In this document: positions 7,683 through 14,022 of the stretch, piece after piece
Layout: each line of letters begins with the position of its first letter
Position numbering within the stretch: position 1 is the stretch's first letter
Position numbers and translations under genes: made by a program
The notes under the pieces: model-generated
Told to the model about the DNA's origin: nothing
The model's database searches: none
What the model saw: only the letters and a program-made list of their open reading frames with translations
Source of the DNA: an uncultured Fibrobacter sp.
Lineage (GTDB): Bacteria; Fibrobacterota; Fibrobacteria; Fibrobacterales; Fibrobacteraceae
NCBI GenBank assembly: GCA_946414025.1
Contig: CAMKMX010000031.1
Location: forward strand, 1 to 33,057
Length of the DNA: 33,057 bases
Direction of reading: 5' to 3'

Positions 7683-8390
7683 TTATTCTACGGGGACGTA
7701 GCTTCGTACCTGATAAGTGCATTTCGATACGTCTGTCGTGGTTGGCTTGTTTCGGTGTAAGATGTACTCGGACATCAGAATACCGTCATAGAAGAACGAT
7801 GTGTTGGCCTTGCGTGTGCTGTACCCGAATACCATTCCGATTACCTTTCCGTGACTAGATAGGGCTGCTCCGCTGAAACCACCAGGCAACTTCACATTGA
7901 TGGCGTTTGCCACATAATCAGGGTATGTAGAGTCTGCAACGACTTTTGCTGGCAAGGACTTCACCTGTACCTTTTTACTGTCCTCAGGGAAGCCAGTGAC
8001 GGTTACGGGTTCACCGACTTTGATTAGTCTCTCTTCGATTTTACATGCGTTTAGTGGAACATCGTTGTCAACTTGGAGAATAGCCATGTTGAGGTATTCG
8101 TTTTTCTCTTTGTTGAACAGAGTGTCGGCAGAGCGTTCTACTCTGGCTACAACAGGGGTGTTGTTGACCATAACAACTATGGCAGCCAATTTCTTAGCGT
8201 GACGAGCGACGTCACCGGTGGTAACGATGTAGTGCTCGTGGAATGCGATACCCGTGCCATAAACCTTGCTGACGTTCATATTTACGGTATCGGCCTTTCC
8301 AGAGTCGGCTTCTGTCATGTATGTGGGTACAAACTCGGCGAACACGGAAGTTGCCAAGATGCAGATGATGAGGATGATTGTGTGTTTCAT
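7683..8390 (-). CDS. secreted trypsin-like protein with degenerate catalytic triad
   Basis: Paralogue of the next gene, 235 residues, signal peptide 1-18 (MKHTIILIICILATSVFA). Aligning by eye, the His motif is IVTTGDVAR (His replaced by Asp60), the Asp motif is LNMAILQVD (Asp replaced by Asn101), while the Ser motif is kept as PGGFSGAAL (Ser173) followed by GKVIGMVFG. Two of three catalytic residues therefore seem lost, which suggests an inactive regulator, inhibitor or substrate-binding partner of the active protease encoded 2 nt downstream. An alternative is that a nearby His (His64) has taken over. The ATG follows GGGAT by 8 nt and the gene lies 18 nt after the M15-like gene. Confidence 0.7.
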   Translation of the reverse strand: MKHTIILIICILATSVFAEFVPTYMTEADSGKADTVNMNVSKVYGTGIAFHEHYIVTTGDVARHAKKLAAIVVMVNNTPVVARVERSADTLFNKEKNEYLNMAILQVDNDVPLNACKIEERLIKVGEPVTVTGFPEDSKKVQVKSLPAKVVADSTYPDYVANAINVKLPGGFSGAALSSHGKVIGMVFGYSTRKANTSFFYDGILMSEYILHRNKPTTTDVSKCTYQVRSYVPVE

Positions 8391-8408
8391 GATGACATCC
8401 CGTTGGAT

Positions 8409-9128
8409 TTAGTGATTGGATTGGAGGTGGATATGTTCATTTGAGAGGTACTTGTCTTCCCATCTTACCTTGTAGTCTTTGGGTAGGGTGCCTTCGAGGA
8501 TTCTGACTACACGTCTTCTCTGGTTCAGGGGGAGGTCAGCGAGGCTGATATCAACAGCTTGTCCATACCTATGGTGGGACCACTTATCGTGTATATGGTA
8601 GGAGTCATGGGCGGAGATGATGGTAGGTGAGAAGTCTGGTCCGAACTGACTCTTGAACACCTTTATGGCATAGACGAGGCCGCTTTCGAGTTGAGGGGTA
8701 AGTTCCATGACGACACCTGATTTTTGGAAGGTGTTCTCCATGATGTAGTCATGGTTTGACCCTGTTTGGAGAGGGACATCGTAGTTGACGTTGTCTATGG
8801 AAGGCTCAGTATCGTCAGTTTGCTTATATGTTCTCTCGTCTGCTTTCTGATAGGTTTCTTCGGGGTGGGACTGCTTGTATTCTGTAGCTACAGGAATATC
8901 GTTGCCGTGATCGTAGGACGAACCACTCGGAGATTTTTTCATATCGACAAGTACGAAAATGGCGAACCCTATGAAGCACATGATAAAAAACAGCGATGCG
9001 GGGCTCTTGACAATGTCGATGACGGCGCTGGCGGTGAATATAGCGAATCGGATGCCAATATTGACGAGCAATATTATGCCAACGATAATCAGCAAGATTA
9101 CGAGAAGGATGATAAATACAGTGCTCAT
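8409..9128 (-). CDS. membrane-anchored M15-like peptidase (D-Ala-D-Ala carboxypeptidase-like fold)
   Basis: 239 residues. Two hydrophobic spans occupy residues about 4-28 and 46-62 (LFFIMCFIGFAIFVLV), followed by a polar linker to about 135. The C-terminal 100 residues carry the Zn-ligand pattern of the M15/hedgehog-type peptidase fold: SHHRYGQAVDISL (HxxxxxxxD) and, near the end, NEHIHLQ. Members of this fold cleave peptidoglycan peptides or other small peptides. The gene is 18 nt after the amidohydrolase gene and 18 nt before the protease-like pair, on the same strand, with GGGAAG before its ATG. A lipoprotein with the same C-terminal pattern is encoded at 26214. It could act on the cell wall or on the RiPP product; the sequence does not decide. 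Confidence 0.65.
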   Translation of the reverse strand: MSTVFIILLVILLIIVGIILLVNIGIRFAIFTASAVIDIVKSPASLFFIMCFIGFAIFVLVDMKKSPSGSSYDHGNDIPVATEYKQSHPEETYQKADERTYKQTDDTEPSIDNVNYDVPLQTGSNHDYIMENTFQKSGVVMELTPQLESGLVYAIKVFKSQFGPDFSPTIISAHDSYHIHDKWSHHRYGQAVDISLADLPLNQRRRVVRILEGTLPKDYKVRWEDKYLSNEHIHLQSNH

Positions 9129-9146
9129 GGCATCTTCCCTGTAAAA

Positions 9147-9947
9147 TTAAAGTGATTGTGATGCGGTCGGATAATGATTTCTCTTATAAAACTCGGTCAA
9201 CACTTCTTTTCCAATACTCGGGATTCTTTCTTTCCCGAGGACATTATACCACCAATAGGTAACTGGCATATCAGTACCCCAAAGGATTCGCTTGCGTTCG
9301 ATGCCGTCACCTACAAGTGCTCCATTTTCGTTCTCTCCGGCAAAAGAGGAATCGACCACTACATTAGGGTAATTTTTTAGCATATATTCCTGAGCATCCA
9401 GGTCTTTCAAATGTGCGAGCTGTACAAGACCATTCGGATGTGCTTTGATAAAACACTCGAACCGTTTCGGCGAATCATCGCCACTGGCCCCTGTATGAAT
9501 CAAAATACGCAATTTTTGTTTTTCCGCATACGAAAAGAGCTCTTCCGTAAAATTTACAGTTACGGGATCGTCAAGTTTCCACTCTTGAGCGCGAGGGTGT
9601 AACTTGAAACCATCGTAAGGGCATTCTGTCATTGCCCGCTCAATGCCAATGCCGCTTTTGACAATATCGGGAACAACCCAATAAAGGGCATGAGCCTTGA
9701 AATCTATTGTTTGCGCATATTCCAAGGCAGATTTGACTTCTTCGCGGATTTTTAGATAAAGTTCCTCGTGACTTAAGGATTCGGCATCACTTTTTCCTGC
9801 GACAATTGTTTTTGAATACAAGCAACTGGTTGTAGAAGAAAACCAGCATTCGCCAATGCCATTTTTTTTCAAGGCATAGAAAATATCTTCTGCCTTAAAA
9901 TAGACATCGTTCCATTGACCAATATGAACATGATAATCCGTCATCAT
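9147..9947 (-). CDS. TIM-barrel amidohydrolase (amidohydrolase-2-like)
   Basis: Predicted cytoplasmic metal-dependent hydrolase of 266 residues. Ligand-like residues appear in the family order: HVH at residues 6-8 (TDYHVHIG), His in DGFKLHPRA, His in RILIHTGAS, His in VQLAHLKD and Asp in ILWGTDMPV. The open frame continues 45 codons upstream, but that part reads as non-protein and overlaps another small frame, so the ATG at 9947 (or the next one at 9944) is chosen. That ATG overlaps the TGA of a 25-codon frame (ATGA), which suggests translational coupling. Substrate unknown. Its place between a zincin and an M15-like gene, downstream of a radical SAM maturase, suggests a tailoring or resistance role, by inference only. 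Confidence 0.7.
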   Translation of the reverse strand: MMTDYHVHIGQWNDVYFKAEDIFYALKKNGIGECWFSSTTSCLYSKTIVAGKSDAESLSHEELYLKIREEVKSALEYAQTIDFKAHALYWVVPDIVKSGIGIERAMTECPYDGFKLHPRAQEWKLDDPVTVNFTEELFSYAEKQKLRILIHTGASGDDSPKRFECFIKAHPNGLVQLAHLKDLDAQEYMLKNYPNVVVDSSFAGENENGALVGDGIERKRILWGTDMPVTYWWYNVLGKERIPSIGKEVLTEFYKRNHYPTASQSL

Positions 9948-10021
9948 TTTGAAAACGTCCGTTTCGCCTTGGCATCTTCGACCAACATGCGGTTCAAGTG
10001 GCTTGCCTTGATTTTTTCCAT
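9944..10021 (-). CDS. 25-residue micro-ORF coupled to the amidohydrolase
   Basis: A short frame starting MEKIKASHLNRM and ending KAKRTFSK, basic and probably helical, without Cys. It has AAGGA 8 nt upstream of its ATG and ends in TGA overlapping the amidohydrolase ATG by 4 nt (ATGA). These two signals are better than expected for a chance frame. It might be a leader ORF that drives translation of the hydrolase, a small protein, or a residue of a second precursor. No homologue is recognised. Confidence 0.4.
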   Translation of the reverse strand: MEKIKASHLNRMLVEDAKAKRTFSK

Positions 10022-10059
10022 GGTGAAATCCTTCGTGGCATGTCTGTGCGCCCGTTAAG

Positions 10060-10704
10060 TTAGAGTGTATAATAGACGGCAATAGCGATTATAAGTATTG
10101 CCGTCGCTATAAGAGTTGTTACGCACCCCTTTCTATAGTCATCATTTTGTTTTACAGATGTCTGTTTTTTTTGTTCTACATTGGATGATAATATTGGTAA
10201 AATTCTTCTTTTAGCATCGTCCACAATCTCTCTAAATTTTTCTTCAAGTTGAAGCTCTGCATTAGATTCTAATCTGCCCCCACCATGAATCATAGCTGGT
10301 GGCATTTTAGGGTCTTCATTTCTTACTTTTATCAGAGCTCTCTGGAAATAATCGTTTGCCCAAGCCTCTCCATAGCGATAAAATTTCCACGGCATAAAAG
10401 TTTTTATGTCACTTATTGATTCTATCCGTCCTGTTTCAAGAAGATAGACGAATTGCCATGTATATGCATATTTTTCAACATCATTAAACGGGTAAACAAC
10501 CAATGGGGGATTATAATTATCCTCAAAGTGGATTGATGCGAGATAAGCATGGATGCGTTCATGAACAATCCAACCGTCGGGATCGTTTGCTATATCGTAA
10601 TCAGGCCTTACATAAATTTTTTTTGAATCAATATCATAAAATGTCGGATCTAATTTTCTAGAATCCCAATTATTATAATATTGTGCGGAAAAATCATATA
10701 ACAA
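10060..10704 (-). CDS. tail-anchored HExxH zincin-like protein
   Basis: 214 residues with the zinc metallopeptidase signature HERIH at residues 48-52 (WIVHERIHAYL) and a plausible third ligand Glu77 in VEKYAYTWQF, 25 residues later. A C-terminal hydrophobic segment (CVTTLIATAILIIAIAVYY) would tail-anchor it with the catalytic part facing the cytoplasm. The frame has no ATG before residue 104; the first start codon is TTG at 10704, 10 nt after GAGAGG, and it overlaps the maturase stop by 11 nt. Length and layout do not match a peptidase family I can name. Immediately downstream of a radical SAM RiPP maturase, removal of the leader peptide is the natural hypothesis. AT-rich codon use, like its neighbours. 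Confidence 0.6.
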   Translation of the reverse strand: MLYDFSAQYYNNWDSRKLDPTFYDIDSKKIYVRPDYDIANDPDGWIVHERIHAYLASIHFEDNYNPPLVVYPFNDVEKYAYTWQFVYLLETGRIESISDIKTFMPWKFYRYGEAWANDYFQRALIKVRNEDPKMPPAMIHGGGRLESNAELQLEEKFREIVDDAKRRILPILSSNVEQKKQTSVKQNDDYRKGCVTTLIATAILIIAIAVYYTL

Positions 10705-12136
10705 CTTTTTTGAACCTCTCTACAACTTGGCGATTTAGGTGAGCCGCCTTGCAGAAGTGCGGAGCAACTTTTAAATAATCACCTCCACTTTCGTTGAAGT
10801 TACGGACAAGACATGGTGCGCAGAACTGTTTGTCTTCGCAGTCGTAACATTGCGGAATTGCTGATTTGGTGAGATTGCGAAGTTTATTCAGTTGCGGAGA
10901 TTTTTCCCAAATGTCTTTGATGGGCTGCTCACGAATATTGCCGCACGCCATGCCTTGCCAACCACTACAAGGATACACGATTCCATCACTTGCTATACAT
11001 AGATTATCCATACCAACGCCACAGAAAGGCCGCTTACCCCATTCTTCGCGGGAAACATCTGGAACCGGTGTGTCGGTGTAATTGAGGTAATCCTTATCGA
11101 ACTGAATAATATCATTAAGCAGTTCTTCCGTCTGCTTCATTGTCAATCGTTCGGCAAGATTATCTGTAGTAAAATCGTATCGGGCCATCATTACAAAATC
11201 GGTTTGTGCCTTGCATTTACGCTCGTAGGCATATCTCATTACATCTTTGTAGGTGTGATAGTTGGTCTTCATTACGGGGCAATTGATTTGCACAGGGATG
11301 TTTGCAACAATCAATGCATCAATAGCAGCCTTTGTCTTTTCGCAACTGCCTTTGAGTTGTGTAATGTGGTCGTGCTCTTCGGGATAGACGCTATACAGGG
11401 AGGTTTGAATAAGTCCCGGATTCACCTCCTTCAACACTTCAATCATGTGCGGGTTAAGCAAGGTGATGTTGGAAAGAATCGAGATGGAAAAATCCAATTC
11501 TCTGGCCTTGTGTAAAATCTTTTCGGCATCTGGGTGACAGAAGAACTCTCCTCCCGAAAGTGTCAGGTGCAGTGTTCCTAATTCATGCAGTTGGCGTAAT
11601 ACATTCTCAATTATTTCGTATGGTAAAACCACGTTCTTCAATTCATGTGGAATGTAGCAGTGAATACAGCGTTCATTACAGCGGTTGGTGGTCTCGATTT
11701 GGCAACTGTAAATTTGCGGATGTTCACGATAATGTAAGCCTAACATTTCTTGCGTGTCGGCATAGTGTTTGTCATCGTCGGGATTTTGCTGAGCGTTGTA
11801 GGTGAACAGCGTCTTCGGGTTTTCCGAATAACTAAAGTATGTATCCGTAGCGGCACATTCTTCGGCTGTATTACCCAATACCAAGTAACAATCTGCAACT
11901 AGGGAATCCAGGAATTCCTTCATATCACCTTGAATATCTTCGGGTGTTACATCTTCAAAGTATTCACAAGCCTTTGTAGAAAGTTCTTCCAAGCTCTGTG
12001 GTTCCCTCGAAATCACGGAAAGAAAGGCCTTGCCTTCTTGTGTATAGGTGCGGTCGTGCTTGGTGAGCTGGCTATAGATATAACCGTAGTCACCGATAGA
12101 ACGGATGAATGTATCGCAGGATTGACGGTAGAACAT
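10694..12136 (-). CDS. radical SAM/SPASM peptide maturase with N-terminal PqqD-like domain
   Basis: Probable cytoplasmic RiPP-modifying enzyme, 480 residues. Residues about 35-90 (GKAFLSVISREPQSLEEL... EFLDSLVADCYLVLG) resemble the PqqD-like winged helix that binds leader peptides. The radical SAM CxxxCxxC is Cys153, Cys157 and Cys160 (TNRCNERCIHCYIP), with LTLSGGEFF as the SAM-binding GGE motif. The C-terminal SPASM region has Cys372, 380, 390, 398, 430, 433, 439, 442 and 462, enough for two auxiliary Fe-S clusters. Such enzymes install thioether or other crosslinks in small peptides. A 46-residue Cys-rich peptide is encoded 0.66 kb upstream on the same strand. GGAG lies 10 nt before the ATG, inside the end of the 180-aa gene. 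NCBI has a maturase class named FibroRumin for Fibrobacter and Ruminococcus; membership could not be tested. Confidence 0.88.
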   Translation of the reverse strand: MFYRQSCDTFIRSIGDYGYIYSQLTKHDRTYTQEGKAFLSVISREPQSLEELSTKACEYFEDVTPEDIQGDMKEFLDSLVADCYLVLGNTAEECAATDTYFSYSENPKTLFTYNAQQNPDDDKHYADTQEMLGLHYREHPQIYSCQIETTNRCNERCIHCYIPHELKNVVLPYEIIENVLRQLHELGTLHLTLSGGEFFCHPDAEKILHKARELDFSISILSNITLLNPHMIEVLKEVNPGLIQTSLYSVYPEEHDHITQLKGSCEKTKAAIDALIVANIPVQINCPVMKTNYHTYKDVMRYAYERKCKAQTDFVMMARYDFTTDNLAERLTMKQTEELLNDIIQFDKDYLNYTDTPVPDVSREEWGKRPFCGVGMDNLCIASDGIVYPCSGWQGMACGNIREQPIKDIWEKSPQLNKLRNLTKSAIPQCYDCEDKQFCAPCLVRNFNESGGDYLKVAPHFCKAAHLNRQVVERFKKVVI

Positions 12137-12139
12137 TAT

Positions 12140-12682
12140 TTAATCTCCAATGCAAGGATGTACTTTTTGAAAAGACGAAAGGCTTTTTCTCAAAGCTTCA
12201 TCCACAGCATCATTTATGCTTTTATCAGTATCAAAATGAATCATAACAACCTTTTTATAGGGGCCTTCTATTAGAACTCCTGTTTCATCGAGTATTGCAA
12301 GTTCTCCTTCATTAAATAGGTCTATTGCACATGAAATATTAGGTTGCAAGAAAATGGACGAGGCCGAATTTATTTCTTCTAAATATTTTGTAATTGTATA
12401 AATGAATGTTTCATGCTTCCATATCGGATGTTTTGAATCTATAGTTGTTTCAATCATCTCTCGATAAGTCAAATTAATTGACTTTTCGGAGGCAATATTA
12501 CATTTTGACAAACCAAGGCGGTGTTTCTTGTCATTTGTTGATTCAAGAGTGTAATCGAGTGATATCTGTGAAGGTCTTTTGGAAGAAAAAAGATTGTTTG
12601 TTTCAAAAAATTTTTTCAAAACGGTTTGTTCTGAACCCCATATAAAATGCAACTGTATGGCAAGAAGGGAATAACTAGACAT
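12140..12682 (-). CDS. unrecognised protein of a RiPP locus
   Basis: 180 residues, no signal peptide or membrane span, AT-rich codons. It opens MSSYSLLAIQLHFIWGSEQ, has a predicted helix YREMIETTIDSKHPIWKHE in the middle and a closing strand-helix unit VVMIHFDTDKSINDAVDEA, then ends KVHPCIGD. No family is recognised. It lies between the precursor and the radical SAM gene and stops 3 nt before the latter, so it is almost certainly made with it. Possible roles are precursor chaperone, partner subunit or immunity factor; nothing in the sequence decides. The ATG has no clear Shine-Dalgarno sequence; an AGGAGG about 45 nt upstream has no usable start codon. Confidence 0.6.
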   Translation of the reverse strand: MSSYSLLAIQLHFIWGSEQTVLKKFFETNNLFSSKRPSQISLDYTLESTNDKKHRLGLSKCNIASEKSINLTYREMIETTIDSKHPIWKHETFIYTITKYLEEINSASSIFLQPNISCAIDLFNEGELAILDETGVLIEGPYKKVVMIHFDTDKSINDAVDEALRKSLSSFQKVHPCIGD

Positions 12683-12746
12683 GGTAAAGATTTTTTTAGA
12701 TTGTTCAATGGTTTGTGAAATTGCTCAAATGTTTATACCTCCTGAT

Positions 12747-12770
12747 AAGAAGGTGCTTGCGCACCTTCTT
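12747..12770 (-). terminator. hairpin between precursor gene and downstream operon (attenuator candidate)
   Basis: Perfect 10-bp arms AAGAAGGTGC / GCACCTTCTT with a 4-base loop, 22 nt after the precursor stop codon. No T run follows on the minus strand, so full termination is unlikely. A stable stem here could protect the precursor mRNA from 3' decay or partly stop transcription, either of which would give more precursor than enzyme. Confidence 0.55.
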
Positions 12771-12791
12771 TCCAGGGTTACGCCCTATTGA

Positions 12792-12932
12792 TTAATAGCC
12801 AGTTTCGCAGTACTGACATGCCGCAGGGGACACGTGATCCTTGCAAGGACACCCAGCAGCGAAGCTGCCGGTGGGGTTGTTCTTGGCGATAAGCTGGGGC
12901 TTCTTGTAAGCCATCTTCTTTGTTGTCTTCAT
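12792..12932 (-). CDS. putative RiPP precursor peptide, 46 residues, Cys-rich C-terminus
   Basis: Short gene likely to encode the substrate of the radical SAM maturase at 10694..12136. The first half is basic and leader-like (MKTTKKMAYKKPQLIAKNN); the second half has four Cys (residues 28, 30, 39 and 42) in a GCPCK ... CQYC pattern after PTGSFAAG at residues 20-27. The ATG is preceded by AGAGG at 7 nt. Codon use is ordinary and the stop is TAA. Evidence for a RiPP: small size, charged leader followed by a Cys-rich core, first gene of a run that continues with a PqqD-fused radical SAM/SPASM enzyme and peptidases. Crosslinks expected at Cys (thioethers) or around the aromatic residues are inference. 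No leader-cleavage motif such as GG is evident; AAG/CP is one possible boundary. Confidence 0.75.
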   Translation of the reverse strand: MKTTKKMAYKKPQLIAKNNPTGSFAAGCPCKDHVSPAACQYCETGY

Positions 12933-12997
12933 ATTATACCTCTAGAGTATATTTCCCTTTGTCACCTGATCAGAGCCGGGAGAACTTCGACCAGTAG

Positions 12998-13013
12998 TCA
13001 CAGACATCTGTAA
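12998..13013. promoter_or_regulatory. operator-like dyad, copy 1 (TCACAGACATCTGTAA)
   Basis: Inverted repeat ACAGA-CA-TCTGT lying 66 bp upstream of the precursor start codon. Copies 1 and 2 flank an AT-rich stretch (13022..13035) that could hold the -10 element of the precursor promoter. Probable binding site of the divergent XRE-type regulator. Confidence 0.6.
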
Positions 13014-13047
13014 CTTTTAGGAAATATATATTATTCTCGCCTGGAAA

Positions 13048-13063
13048 TCACAGATATATGTGA
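13048..13063. promoter_or_regulatory. operator-like dyad, copy 2 (TCACAGATATATGTGA)
   Basis: The most symmetric copy: TCACA / TGTGA arms around GATATA. It starts 50 bp from copy 1 in the same orientation. Confidence 0.6.
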
Positions 13064-13146
13064 TTTTTCTTGCTTTTTTTGAACAAACAATGCAAAACTG
13101 GCCCCTTCAAGCTATTTCGAAACCCCGCCAAGCCTTCTTCACGCTA

Positions 13147-13162
13147 TCACAATCCTCTGTAA
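13147..13162. promoter_or_regulatory. operator-like dyad, copy 3 (TCACAATCCTCTGTAA)
   Basis: Identical to copy 1 except in the four central bases (TCACA-N4-TCTGTAA). It lies 56 bp upstream of the regulator's start codon, 99 bp from copy 2. Confidence 0.5.
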
Positions 13163-13167
13163 AATAA

Positions 13168-13183
13168 TAACAGACATCTATAT
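13168..13183. promoter_or_regulatory. operator-like half-site, copy 4 (TAACAGACATCTATAT)
   Basis: Shares ACAGACATCT exactly with copy 1, with a diverged right arm. It is 21 bp (two helical turns) from copy 3 and overlaps the likely -10 region of the regulator gene, which would fit autorepression. Confidence 0.5.
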
Positions 13184-13212
13184 ACCCCAAGGACAGTCCA
13201 AAAACTAATATC

Positions 13213-13233
13213 TTGGCATGCTACACATGCCAA
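13213..13233 (+). promoter_or_regulatory. inverted repeat spanning the regulator's start codon
   Basis: TTGGCATG and CATGCCAA, 8-bp perfect arms with a 5-base loop, contain both candidate ATG codons (13218 and 13227). It could be an RNA hairpin limiting translation or a further DNA-binding site. It differs from the TCACA dyads. Confidence 0.45.
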
Positions 13234-13589
13234 AGATAGATCTGCAAAACTTGCAGAAAATTGAGGATGACCGCTTCTCCGAAGCCCTCGCAAAGGTACT
13301 CAGGCGGCACCGCAAGGCAAGGGGCATCACCCGCGACGGGCTCGCGTTCCAGCTCGGTCTCCACAAGAACACCCTCTACGGCGTGGAAGTCGGCATCAAG
13401 CGCAAGAGCGGGCACTTTAGCCACACCCAGCTCACCATGGCAAACTTCATCCGGCTCGCCGCATTTTTCGGCTATCAGCCCGGCGAATTCCTGCAAGAAG
13501 TCCTTATCGAGGCAAGCGACTGCTACCCTCCCAAAAAAGCACCACATCAAAATGGTTCCAAATTACGCATAATTGGCAACCACACTTAA
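13218..13589 (+). CDS. XRE-family helix-turn-helix regulator
   Basis: 123-residue DNA-binding protein. Residues about 20-90 form a Cro/C1-type HTH: LAKVLRRHRKARGITRDGLA (helices 1-2), FQLGLHKNTLYGVEVGIKR (recognition helix region) and LTMANFIRLAAFFGYQPGEF (closing helices). The C-terminal 25 residues are polar. It is transcribed away from the RiPP precursor gene across 285 bp with four dyads, so control of that operon and of itself is likely. Two ATGs are possible, 13218 and 13227; neither has a good Shine-Dalgarno sequence (AAGGA is 25 nt away). GC-richer than the RiPP genes. Confidence 0.8.
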   Translation: MLHMPKIDLQNLQKIEDDRFSEALAKVLRRHRKARGITRDGLAFQLGLHKNTLYGVEVGIKRKSGHFSHTQLTMANFIRLAAFFGYQPGEFLQEVLIEASDCYPPKKAPHQNGSKLRIIGNHT

Positions 13590-13650
13590 CAAAATCAAGC
13601 AAAAATCGTTAAGTCCAGTTGACAATTTTACACTTTGGAATTTGCAAAGC

Positions 13651-14022
13651 CTAAGCCTTCGCGACGGCGGGCATCTTGAGGGTCTTGCCGTCTTTATCTA
13701 CGGCTTTCCACGGGGTAAGCCCCACCACTTCATCTACGGGGAGCGAAAAAGCGATGCCCTGTCCCATAGTGTCTAGCCCCGCCTTCTGGTAAAGGGCGTG
13801 GAGCACGGCGTCCTTGATTTCTGCGGACACCAGAATCATCACCACCTCCTTTTCGGGCTGGATGGCGATGTGGAAAAACGATTCTGCCTCCTTGTTGGCC
13901 GTGCCGCGACCGTTCAGGATAGTGCCGCCACGGGCGCCTGCACTCTTGGCCGCCTCCATGACCGTCTCGGAAAATCCGGCATTGACAATGCACATGATCA
14001 TCTCGTGCTTGCTCGCGCTCAT
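13651..14022 (-). CDS. P-II-like regulatory protein (second of a pair)
   Basis: 123 residues with the GlnB/P-II ferredoxin-like pattern: GRGT at 38-41 after a short glycine-rich stretch, FFHIAIQPEKEVVMILVS as the T-loop exit and next strand, and GQGIAFSLPVDEVVGL as the closing P-II strand. The T-loop is shorter than in GlnB and lacks the uridylylated Tyr region, so classical nitrogen signalling is unlikely. It overlaps the first P-II-like gene by 4 nt (ATGA) and has GAGGA before its ATG. Together with the DUF1538 gene it probably forms a transporter-regulator set, as P-II-like proteins commonly do with membrane partners. Confidence 0.8.
   Translation of the reverse strand: MSASKHEMIMCIVNAGFSETVMEAAKSAGARGGTILNGRGTANKEAESFFHIAIQPEKEVVMILVSAEIKDAVLHALYQKAGLDTMGQGIAFSLPVDEVVGLTPWKAVDKDGKTLKMPAVAKA

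Noticed and set aside
9948..10082. 45-codon N-terminal extension of the amidohydrolase
   Set aside because: It is not protein-like for the family and overlaps a micro-ORF with its own ribosome site; the barrel begins at MMTDYHVH.
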